Shown one piece after another: positions 57,011 to 64,000 of a stretch of 64,000 nt of DNA; position 1 is the stretch's first letter, and each line of letters opens with the position of its first letter. The notes beneath the pieces are model-generated. The model was not told the origin of the DNA and searched no databases. It saw only the letters and a list, made by a program, of their open reading frames with translations. The position numbers and the translations under genes are program-made. Source of the stretch: a bacterium (GTDB taxonomy: Bacteria; Bdellovibrionota_B; Oligoflexia; Silvanigrellales; Silvanigrellaceae); NCBI GenBank assembly GCA_009918675.1, contig RGDM01000014.1:1-64000 (forward strand). Reading direction: 5' to 3'.

Positions 57011-57979
57011 ATGAGTCGCATCACTCTCACTCTCACCCAACTCGAATATCTCGTGGCTCTTGATCAGCACCGCCACTTTGGAAAAGCAGCAAAAGCGTGT
57101 CACGTCTCACAACCAACGTTGTCTATGCAGCTGCAAAAACTTGAAGCCGACCTTGGGGTCGTTTTTTTTGATCGCAGCCACCAACCCCTTCTTCCCACTG
57201 CTGAAGGCGAACCACTCATTGCACAAGCTCGGGTTGTCTTGTCTGAAACGCGCCGGCTCACAACACTCAGCAAAGAAGATCAAAAAGAACTTAAAGGCGA
57301 GCTTCGTGTTGGAGTCATTCCAACCATCGCACCATATTTGGTGCCTCTGTTTGTCGAACACATGGCACGTACGTATCCCAAACTCACTCTCAACATTGAT
57401 GAACTGCAAACACACCAAATCCTTGCAGCCTTGGAAAACGAATCACTCGACGTTGGCTTGCTAGCGACACCATTAAAAGCTGAGGGACTTGAAGAAGAAA
57501 AACTCTTCCTCGAGCCTTTCCTTCTTTACAGTCACATTTCCCATCCACTCGCCAAACGAAAGTTTGTCTCGGAAGATGACCTCGACGGCTCCGACATGTG
57601 GCTGCTCAGCGAAGGGCACTGCCTGCGCTCCCAGATCTTGCGGTTCTGTTCGCTCCGCAGCAGCCAACCTGTGTTTCGCAATGTTCGCTTTGAAGCCGGA
57701 AATTTGGAAACGCTTCAACGCTTGGTTGAGTCTGGTACCGGCTATACTCTCATTCCTTGGCTCGCAGCTCAGCGTCCGCACCCCAAAACAGCCTCACTCA
57801 CGCCATTTAAAGGTGCCCCTCCACAACGCCAGGTGTCGCTAGTCTGGCGCCGTACTCAACTTAAAAAACGCGCTATTGACGCCTTAGCACAAGCGATTCT
57901 TGCATGCCTCCCAAGTGAGCTCAAAGGCATGCAAAAAAACAAATCCAACCAATCCACTGAGCCACTGCCGGCGTGGTGA
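57011..57979 (+). CDS. oxyR: OxyR, LysR-family peroxide sensor
   Basis: The ATG at 57011 gives 322 residues beginning close to TLTQLEYLVALDQHRHFGKA, as in OxyR; an upstream frame extension is unlikely. The winged helix includes HVSQPTLSMQLQKLEADLGV. The redox pair is C204 and C213 in EGHCLRSQILRFC, with the eight-residue spacing of OxyR C199/C208. It oxidises to a disulphide on peroxide and activates defence genes. No catalase, ahpC or dps gene is adjacent. Confidence 0.92.
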   Translation: MSRITLTLTQLEYLVALDQHRHFGKAAKACHVSQPTLSMQLQKLEADLGVVFFDRSHQPLLPTAEGEPLIAQARVVLSETRRLTTLSKEDQKELKGELRVGVIPTIAPYLVPLFVEHMARTYPKLTLNIDELQTHQILAALENESLDVGLLATPLKAEGLEEEKLFLEPFLLYSHISHPLAKRKFVSEDDLDGSDMWLLSEGHCLRSQILRFCSLRSSQPVFRNVRFEAGNLETLQRLVESGTGYTLIPWLAAQRPHPKTASLTPFKGAPPQRQVSLVWRRTQLKKRAIDALAQAILACLPSELKGMQKNKSNQSTEPLPAW

Positions 57980-58177
57980 GCAAGGTTTCGACGCCACTTG
58001 TTTTTTCAGCAATCTCATCGCGATAAAAAAACACCCCCGCTTAAAAAAAGCAAAAAATTTCGTGCCCTTGAGAAAATTCAAAAATGGCACACCGTTTGCT
58101 CACTCCCTCAAGCATGACCACTCGTGCGGTTCTCGAACGGAAGGTCAGTAAAGACGAACTCCTTTCGCGAGGTCACC

Positions 58178-59011
58178 ATGAAACATCACACTCTTTCTGC
58201 AATTCTTGTGGCCTCTTTTCTCAGTGCATGTTCGCACGTAAACTCGCAAAGCGAGACAAAAAAGATCATCGGCAATAACGACATGATTCCGGTTGAAGAG
58301 GGAGGAAAAAATCTTCCCGAGACATTGCGTCCGTTGATTTATGCAATTGGCATGCTTGAACTAGGCTGCACAGTCACACACATCGGCAATGGTGTTGCAC
58401 TCACCGCTGGGCATTGCGTTCCGCAACAAGGCATTAGTTCTGAACGCTGCCTTTCGGAATCTTTCCCAAAAATGATTGTGCGCTGGAACTATTTTCCTGG
58501 CGCAGAAACGGTTCCTGCTTCGAATTGTGTCAAAGTTTTGCAAACAGAACTCAATGACAAGCGCGATTATGCAATCCTCTTAGTCGATAATCCGCCAAAA
58601 GCGAAAATTGATGTTGACCTGACGTCGCGCCCGAAAATATCGACACAATTGACTCTCTTAGGGCATCCGAAAAAACGCGCACTGGAATGGTCGCAATACT
58701 GCACACTAGAAAAATTACATCGCGATGACACAGCTGATACTTTACAACCCTCGCCTTCAGCTTCTTCAGCAACCGAAGACAAGTTCTCGCATCAGTGCGA
58801 CACCGACCACGGCAACAGCGGATCAGTTGTTATCGATGTCAGCACGCTTAAGGTGATAGGGATTCATCACGGTGGAATCGAAGATTGGAACAGTGCCACT
58901 TATGTTGCGAGCAAAAACATTGTCGGCGGAATCGAGAGCGCATTCAGCAGAGCAGCAGCCATTGCAGCGAGGCAAAAATCGTCTGCAGACAATTCAGCGG
59001 CAAGTAAATAA
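58178..59011 (+). CDS. Trypsin-like serine protease lipoprotein
   Basis: The ATG at 58178 (GAGG upstream) gives 277 residues with a signal peptide ending SFLSAC. The triad is visible as VALTAGHCV, DKRDYAILLV and TDHGNSGSVVID, where GNSGS replaces the usual GDSGG. Cysteine pairs fit export. The C-terminal 25 residues are Ala/Ser-rich. It lacks the long tail of the other protease and is only distantly similar. Targets are unknown. Confidence 0.85.
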   Translation: MKHHTLSAILVASFLSACSHVNSQSETKKIIGNNDMIPVEEGGKNLPETLRPLIYAIGMLELGCTVTHIGNGVALTAGHCVPQQGISSERCLSESFPKMIVRWNYFPGAETVPASNCVKVLQTELNDKRDYAILLVDNPPKAKIDVDLTSRPKISTQLTLLGHPKKRALEWSQYCTLEKLHRDDTADTLQPSPSASSATEDKFSHQCDTDHGNSGSVVIDVSTLKVIGIHHGGIEDWNSATYVASKNIVGGIESAFSRAAAIAARQKSSADNSAASK

Positions 59012-59019
59012 GCCATACA

Positions 59020-59051
59020 GCTTTTCTGAGTTGAGCTCAGCTCAGAAAAGC
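59020..59051. terminator. Hairpin between the protease and M3 peptidase genes
   Basis: GCTTTTCTGAG (59020-59030) and CTCAGAAAAGC (59041-59051) form an 11-bp perfect stem around the palindromic TTGAGCTCAG. It lies at the convergent ends and overlaps the M3 peptidase stop. There is no long U run outside the stem, so termination strength is uncertain. Confidence 0.55.
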
Positions 59052-60890
59052 GCCACATTGCCGACGGACAATGGCAATCGAATCCTGCCAGAAGCGAGGC
59101 TCGCTCAGTTCCACCCCTAAATACTCGCGCGCAAGATCTTCAGCACTCATGCGTCCCGTGTCGCGCAGCAAGTTCACATAGTTTGCATAAAATTCCTTCC
59201 CCTGCCGCTTACGCTGCGCATACACCCCAAGCGCAAACAAATATCCAAAGGTATAAGGAAAATTATAAAACGATGTACCGCTGATATGAAAATGCAGTTT
59301 ACTGCACCAAAACATGCGATTCATTTCGCTCAGTGTGTTTCCGTAGGCCCTCTGCCAAGATTTGTTCATGAGCTCTGAGAATTCATCAGGAGTTAATGTC
59401 CGTTCCGCGCGCCGCTCGTAAAACTCAGTTTCAAACCAAAAACGCGCTGGAATATTGAGTAAAAACGCTTCAGCGCTACCCAATTCTCCCCACAGAATCT
59501 TCTCCTTGGCCTGTTGGTTTGCAGCATTCTTGACAAGCACATGACTGACCACTGTTTCAGCGAAGATACTCGCTGTTTCAGCCAACGTCATTGGATAGTA
59601 AGTTTCCGGCAACGACAAGTCGCGCATGACCCAATTGTGGAATGCATGACCCAATTCATGGGCCAATGTACCAACATCTTCAAGAGTCCCTTTGTACGTC
59701 ATGTAAACCCGCGGTGTGCGAGATTTTGCAAAACGAGTGCAGTAGGCACCAGGTCTTTTTGTGTCTGTCACCGTTCCTTCAATCCACCGATTTTTCACCA
59801 TCACATCAACAAACTCACCCATTTGCGGATCAACATCAGCAAACGCAGTGCGAATAAGTGAAATAGCCTCTTCAAAGGGAATCATCTCATCTTCGGGTTC
59901 AGACGTTGGAGCCGGCGCAAATAAATCCCAAGGCGCCAAGGCATCTATATTCATCGCCTTGGCCTTAAAGCGCAGCGCCTCACGGGCCACTTCAGCATTC
60001 TGTTCAACAACCAACATCATCGCCTCGAGCGTTTCCTTTTCGATGCGGTTGCCGTGCAAAGGTTTGTCGATGAAATTTAATTTCCTGCTCTTGCTTCGAG
60101 TCTTGTAGTTATCCAGGCGCCAGCCTGAGAGGGCATTCAAGACAGATGCGCAAGACTCTTGTTGCGTTTCCCAGGCTTTTTGCACCGCCTTGTATCCTGC
60201 CTCGCGCTCAGCCCGATTCCCACTTTGCTGAGTCCCAGCCGCACGCGCCAAGCCCATGCGTGTCACAGTGCCATTAAAATCAACCTCGCACTGCAGAGAA
60301 GAAGAAATATTGTCGTACAAAGTGCCCCACGCTTGCAAACCATTCACTGCAAAGCGCGTCAGGATCCGTTCCTCACTCAAGCTCAGCATGTGCGGCGACC
60401 ATTCTCGCTCTTTGCGAATCGCAAATGCATGTGCCTTGAATTCGCTGCGCGCCAAGCATGCACCGACAAAACTTTCGGGAGCTTTTGTCAGTATCAACTC
60501 AAGAGAGGTTAATGCCTCGCTGAGCTGAGTCATCAACTGACGGAGCACTGCCTGCATCTGTCGTGCTTGAGCATTGCCACCATTTACACTAAGCAAACAA
60601 CTCACGAAAGTCCCGAGATTTGCCCCAACAACAAAAGCTTCATCTGCCGAATGGCGCAGCCGCCCAGCCGCTTCAATCAATTCAAAATCCATTGCCGACA
60701 ACTGATCAATTCGTTCAATTTCTGAATCAAACAATTTACTCTGCTCTTGAATTCGCCCGATCGACTTTTTAAAAGCATCAAGGTCTTCGCTGAATTCAGC
60801 AGCATGCAAATCACTATATTCAGAGCTATTATCCCAGTGTGGACCTTGATATATTTCTTGGCTCAATGAGGATTTCGAAATTTCGTTCAT
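59037..60890 (-). CDS. M3-family oligoendopeptidase (PepF-like)
   Basis: This is a cytoplasmic zinc peptidase for oligopeptides. The ATG at 60890 gives 617 residues. The zinc motif HELGH (about 411-415, in TLAHELGHAFHNW) is followed by the downstream glutamate in PMTLAETASIFAE. The N-terminal helical domain and C-terminal HFHISGTSFYNFPYTFGY complete the family pattern of PepF/M3B. No signal peptide is present. Its start lies 60 bp after the GH1 stop, so it may share a transcript with the GH1 and photolyase genes. Confidence 0.9.
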   Translation of the reverse strand: MNEISKSSLSQEIYQGPHWDNSSEYSDLHAAEFSEDLDAFKKSIGRIQEQSKLFDSEIERIDQLSAMDFELIEAAGRLRHSADEAFVVGANLGTFVSCLLSVNGGNAQARQMQAVLRQLMTQLSEALTSLELILTKAPESFVGACLARSEFKAHAFAIRKEREWSPHMLSLSEERILTRFAVNGLQAWGTLYDNISSSLQCEVDFNGTVTRMGLARAAGTQQSGNRAEREAGYKAVQKAWETQQESCASVLNALSGWRLDNYKTRSKSRKLNFIDKPLHGNRIEKETLEAMMLVVEQNAEVAREALRFKAKAMNIDALAPWDLFAPAPTSEPEDEMIPFEEAISLIRTAFADVDPQMGEFVDVMVKNRWIEGTVTDTKRPGAYCTRFAKSRTPRVYMTYKGTLEDVGTLAHELGHAFHNWVMRDLSLPETYYPMTLAETASIFAETVVSHVLVKNAANQQAKEKILWGELGSAEAFLLNIPARFWFETEFYERRAERTLTPDEFSELMNKSWQRAYGNTLSEMNRMFWCSKLHFHISGTSFYNFPYTFGYLFALGVYAQRKRQGKEFYANYVNLLRDTGRMSAEDLAREYLGVELSEPRFWQDSIAIVRRQCGAFLS

Positions 60891-60950
60891 TTGATATTCC
60901 CGCACATGCACGATCATTTAAATTTAAAACATTAGAATCGGAAAAAAAAT

Positions 60951-62549
60951 TTAGTGAATTTGTTCAGGGCGAAAGCGAAAATCCAAACCCCGAAAGGTCA
61001 TATCCATTCGTGGTTCATTCAAAGCATCGCGGCCATTTTCTGCACGACATTGTGGGCGAGGTACGTTCGTCTGAGAAAGATATTTATCCCACTCAGCAGA
61101 GCGCTGCTCAGCCCTGACCTCACGGTTTTCAACAATTTCTTTAAAAAGCTGAAAGCTGGGACGAGGATGACGTTGCAAAAGATTCACACGATCAACTTCC
61201 AGCAGCCCAAACTTAGGACAATAACCATCGGCCCATTCCCAGTTATCTGACAAGGTCCAAAAATAGTAACCATCCACCGGAACACCTTGATCCATGGCAT
61301 AACGCACAGCTGCGAGATGTTCGATCAGGTATGCGCCACGAATCACGTCTGTGCTGTCAGAGATTCCATTCTCCGTGACAACAAAACTCAGCTCTTTGCG
61401 CACCAATTTGCGCGATACTTTTTGCTGATTGTAGCGTTGGTTATAATCAATCAGCAGAGCAGCCAAACCTGCTGGATAAATTGCCCGACCCGATTCGCTG
61501 TACTCGGCCCGGTCAACAAATGCGGCTCCAAGACCTTTGACAACTTCCTGGCCGTAATAGTTGATTCCAAGAAAATCGAGTTTTCCAACCACCCGGTCGG
61601 TGAAGGTGTATTTGGAAATCGCATCAAAGTAACGCGCCGAAGCCCAATCAAACCAGCGCGCGCCATTGTTAAAACTCATATTGTGAGCGAGCCCTACCCG
61701 CACGGGCAAATGATGTCCATAAGGGTTGCCTTGCGAGGCTACAACTCTGTCGTTTGCATAGATCGCATCATAGGCCTGGTTATGCGCTTCCGACATGTTC
61801 TCAAGAGAAATCCAATAAGCACCACGAACAAGCAGCGGGACTTCAATAAGTCCACCCACTCGTTGCTCGCCTCCTGGCGGCCACAGACCTGCAACCTCTG
61901 AGAGAAGAGAAAAAACCGTTGGTTCGTTGAAAGTAATCCATTCATCAACAAGGTCACCGCATTCGCGTGCAACTTCTCCTGCAAATGCAACAAAGTATTT
62001 AACAACTTCGGGATTAACCCATCCTCCCATGTCCAAAGCCCACTGTGGCAAGGAATGGTGAAAGAGTGTGACCATCGGCTCAAGGCCATGCGCGCGAATG
62101 GAGCGTAAAATGAATTTGTAATGTTCTAATGCTTCGCGGTTTTGAAGACCCTGGCCGCACGCGCTGATGGGGCCACATTTGTTCGAGCCGGGTGCATGCG
62201 GAACAAGCCGACCCCAGTCCAGTCCAAGACGCAGCGATTTCACACCACTCGCTTGCGCCCAAGCAATTTCCGTTTCCGGTTCACTCCAAAAACGCAAGCG
62301 CTCTTCCGGATGCGGAGTGTTACTCCAAGCAGCCACCCCTCCTTTTTGCGCAAACGCGAGCCAAGTGTCTTCAAGGCGGTCTTCGCTATGCGCTGGGGCG
62401 GTTGCCAAACCAAACACAAAAGAAGGCTTATCTTTGAAAGAAAAAGTTTGCGAGTTGGCTGGAAGAGCGGAGTGAGACACCGCTTGAGAATGCGCGGGAA
62501 AGGTCAACAAAAGGAGTGCGCTGAGGATGCTCTTGACGAACATTTTCAC
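60951..62549 (-). CDS. Secreted glycoside hydrolase family 1 enzyme
   Basis: The GTG at 62549 (GGAG upstream) gives 532 residues with a cleavable signal peptide (hydrophobic 6-17, ending SQA). The GH1 barrel has acid/base E209 in WITFNEP and nucleophile E393 in VVTENGISD, with LRLGLDWGRLVP and YYFWTLSDNWEWADGY as substrate-site motifs. Most bacterial GH1 enzymes are cytoplasmic, so export is notable. The substrate may be a beta-glucoside, galactoside or glycolipid. A C-terminal 60-residue extension follows the barrel. Confidence 0.92.
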   Translation of the reverse strand: MKMFVKSILSALLLLTFPAHSQAVSHSALPANSQTFSFKDKPSFVFGLATAPAHSEDRLEDTWLAFAQKGGVAAWSNTPHPEERLRFWSEPETEIAWAQASGVKSLRLGLDWGRLVPHAPGSNKCGPISACGQGLQNREALEHYKFILRSIRAHGLEPMVTLFHHSLPQWALDMGGWVNPEVVKYFVAFAGEVARECGDLVDEWITFNEPTVFSLLSEVAGLWPPGGEQRVGGLIEVPLLVRGAYWISLENMSEAHNQAYDAIYANDRVVASQGNPYGHHLPVRVGLAHNMSFNNGARWFDWASARYFDAISKYTFTDRVVGKLDFLGINYYGQEVVKGLGAAFVDRAEYSESGRAIYPAGLAALLIDYNQRYNQQKVSRKLVRKELSFVVTENGISDSTDVIRGAYLIEHLAAVRYAMDQGVPVDGYYFWTLSDNWEWADGYCPKFGLLEVDRVNLLQRHPRPSFQLFKEIVENREVRAEQRSAEWDKYLSQTNVPRPQCRAENGRDALNEPRMDMTFRGLDFRFRPEQIH

Positions 62550-62578
62550 AACGACATTCTCCAGAGGTTCTCAAAAAG

Positions 62579-62643
62579 GCTTGTCGAAATTTCCAACCCG
62601 CAGCAAAAAACTTGAACTTCTGCGAAGCGGCTTTTCGACAAGC
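62579..62643. repeat. Separated 11-bp inverted repeat before the GH1 gene
   Basis: GCTTGTCGAAA (62579-62589) and TTTCGACAAGC (62633-62643) are perfect inverted copies 43 bp apart, in the short gap between the photolyase stop and the GH1 start. They could form a long RNA hairpin or a regulator-binding pair. Confidence 0.5.
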
Positions 62644-62657
62644 GAAGGAAACCATTC

Positions 62658-64000
62658 TTATTTCTTTGTGAGTGGGGCGTCAACGGCAAGCGCACAGTCG
62701 GGGAATAACTGATTTTCCAGGTATTTTTTCATTTTCAGCTTCTTCTGCGCCGAGGCTGTTGACATGCTTCGAACCAAACCAAAGGGCTCACGCGCAGGTG
62801 GCCAAGGCCGATCAAATTTGCCCAGACACCAATAAATCCCGGTGTAGGAATTCGGGTCGCGCCCATCGAGCGAGTATTTATTGTTCAGGTATTCCAATTT
62901 TTTCAAGGCATCCTCAGGACCATTTGACCACCTAACAATACCTTTCCCCCAAAGCATGCGCATGTAGTTGTGGATCACCCCGGTGCGGAGAAGTTCCCGC
63001 TGAGCAGCGTTCCAGACGGGATCAGGACTTTCGGCTGCCTCCAACGCCTCGAGAGACACCTGACGAGCTGCAGGTGGCGCAAATTTCTTGAGCGTTTCAA
63101 AGGTCCACTTTGGCAGCAATTGCACGCTGCCAAGTGGAGTTCCAGCGCGATAGGCGAAATGAGCCATATTTTGCCCGAGTTCACGCCACGTCACGAGTTC
63201 ATCAACAAACTTGCCAGCAGAGGTTTCCAAATGAATCTGCGAGGGCAATTCGGTTTTTGCGGCTTGCGCCACCTCTGCGAGAATGGTCCGGGTGTGAATC
63301 ATGCCAAAATGCAACCAGGATGAGAGTCGAGAAGAACAACGCTCGTCGGGGTGGTTTCGCTCTTCTCCGTAGCGCTGAATATCCTTTTGGAGAAACTCGG
63401 CGAGTCTTTGCAGTGCTGGTTGTTCTCCACCCAAAACAGTCTCCACCGCTGGCACTGCATTGCTGACTCGAGCAAAACGACTTAGCAGCTCACCATACTG
63501 GCGCGGCGGATATTTTTCCGACCTCACCACGTCACCCAAAACAAGTTCGCCTTCAAGTTGAATGCGTTCAGAAAAGACAAGTCGTTCACTTATCAAATCC
63601 TCAATCCCGCGCCGCTCACGTTCCGACGATTCTAGAAAAGGACGTAATTTAGGACGAATAAAGCGAGCCGCTGCCTCAGCTTTTACATATTTGAAGATTG
63701 GCACGAGTCCAACATCGTCGACGAGCAGAAAGGGTGCGTGCGGCGCTCTGTGCTCAAGTGTTTTATGCGCCCTGAGAGCAATATCTGGGAAAATATAAAA
63801 CGGTGCCCAATCACACACAACCGCTGCAGCGTCGGCGAGAAGTGCTGGCACAATTGCCGCGTTTGCAACACTTTCTGGTGCGCTCAACAATCCCGTCTGA
63901 AATGCCTTCTCTGGGCTCAGCGTTGAGTCGATCGTTATTGATACGTTGTCTTGCGGTCGAACAAGCGGATCATGACCCTGAGGAACGAAAATATACCCCT
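62658..64000 (-). CDS. Class II CPD photolyase, 5' end beyond the window
   Basis: Light-driven repair of cyclobutane pyrimidine dimers. The frame is open to base 64000, giving at least 447 residues with no certain start; internal TTG or ATG candidates are not persuasive. Class II signatures are FVDELVTWRELGQNMAHF, HNYMRMLWGKGIVRWS, YLNNKYSLDGRDPNSYTG and WCLGKFDRPWPPAREPFG. These bind FAD and DNA. The N-terminal antenna domain is largely present (VCDWAPF, LVDDVGLVP). It lies upstream of the GH1 and M3 peptidase genes on the same strand. Confidence 0.93.
   Translation of the reverse strand, partial: GYIFVPQGHDPLVRPQDNVSITIDSTLSPEKAFQTGLLSAPESVANAAIVPALLADAAAVVCDWAPFYIFPDIALRAHKTLEHRAPHAPFLLVDDVGLVPIFKYVKAEAAARFIRPKLRPFLESSERERRGIEDLISERLVFSERIQLEGELVLGDVVRSEKYPPRQYGELLSRFARVSNAVPAVETVLGGEQPALQRLAEFLQKDIQRYGEERNHPDERCSSRLSSWLHFGMIHTRTILAEVAQAAKTELPSQIHLETSAGKFVDELVTWRELGQNMAHFAYRAGTPLGSVQLLPKWTFETLKKFAPPAARQVSLEALEAAESPDPVWNAAQRELLRTGVIHNYMRMLWGKGIVRWSNGPEDALKKLEYLNNKYSLDGRDPNSYTGIYWCLGKFDRPWPPAREPFGLVRSMSTASAQKKLKMKKYLENQLFPDCALAVDAPLTKK

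Noticed and set aside
1..64000. Prophage or insertion sequence
   Set aside because: No transposase, integrase, terminal repeats or phage structural gene seen on either strand.

Overview
The window is a gene-dense stretch of a Gram-negative chromosome with roughly balanced base composition. It has no recognisable rRNA, tRNA, CRISPR array, integrase or transposase. The core genes (rod-shape operon, hemL, pyrG, asnS, uvrB, truA, clpP-clpX-lon, rel/spo, hemB) sit among many short-range lipoproteins (at least seven lipobox proteins), trypsin-like secreted proteases, two DUF3015 proteins, a class II photolyase and large hybrid sensor kinases. That mix suggests a member of the Bdellovibrionota/Oligoflexia or a related former deltaproteobacterial lineage. 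This placement is inferred from gene content only.

Layout. 1-4.7 kb (minus strand): mreC-mreD-mrdA(PBP2)-rodA and the start of a further membrane protein, i.e. the cell-elongation operon. The PBP2 reading frame is broken exactly where its KTG active-site box should be. 4.8-8 kb (plus): a membrane-anchored parvulin chaperone, NAD kinase and a lone nuoB. 8.1-15.8 kb: an OmpR-type regulator, a class 3 lipase lipoprotein, a coiled-coil lipoprotein, then hemL-dtd-PhoR-like kinase on the minus strand, a small lipoprotein and a stop-interrupted secreted protein. 15.8-23.8 kb: a cysteine-peptidase-like lipoprotein, pyrG, then an apparent operon of an unrecognised 587-residue protein, an AsnB-type amidotransferase and a lipoprotein, then a YceI protein. 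23.9-29.9 kb: a very large kinase-receiver-cyclase protein, a secreted protein and a second stop-interrupted, barrel-like secreted protein.

29.9-44.6 kb: asnS, uvrB-truA, two tandem DUF3015 secreted proteins, nnr, then lon, clpX and clpP on the minus strand, an atypical SDR and hemB. 44.6-51 kb: a His/Gly-rich lipoprotein, then a compact signalling locus. In that locus a membrane-tethered fusion of a TRAP-type (DctP) and an ABC-type (LivJ-like) binding protein overlaps a hybrid histidine kinase, with a stand-alone HPt protein transcribed divergently from the same intergenic region. 51-64 kb: two linked envelope proteins, rel/spo, a barrel-like secreted protein, two trypsin-like lipoproteins flanking oxyR, an M3 oligoendopeptidase, a secreted GH1 glycosidase and a class II photolyase that runs off the end.

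The strongest candidate for an undescribed system is the chimeric binding protein / hybrid kinase / HPt locus at 45.7-50.6 kb, because no transporter membrane subunits are present and the receptor looks purely sensory. Other points of interest are the PBP2 lesion, two independent in-frame TAA codons just after signal peptides, the lon terminator embedded in the coding end of nnr, and the operon around the unknown 587-residue protein.
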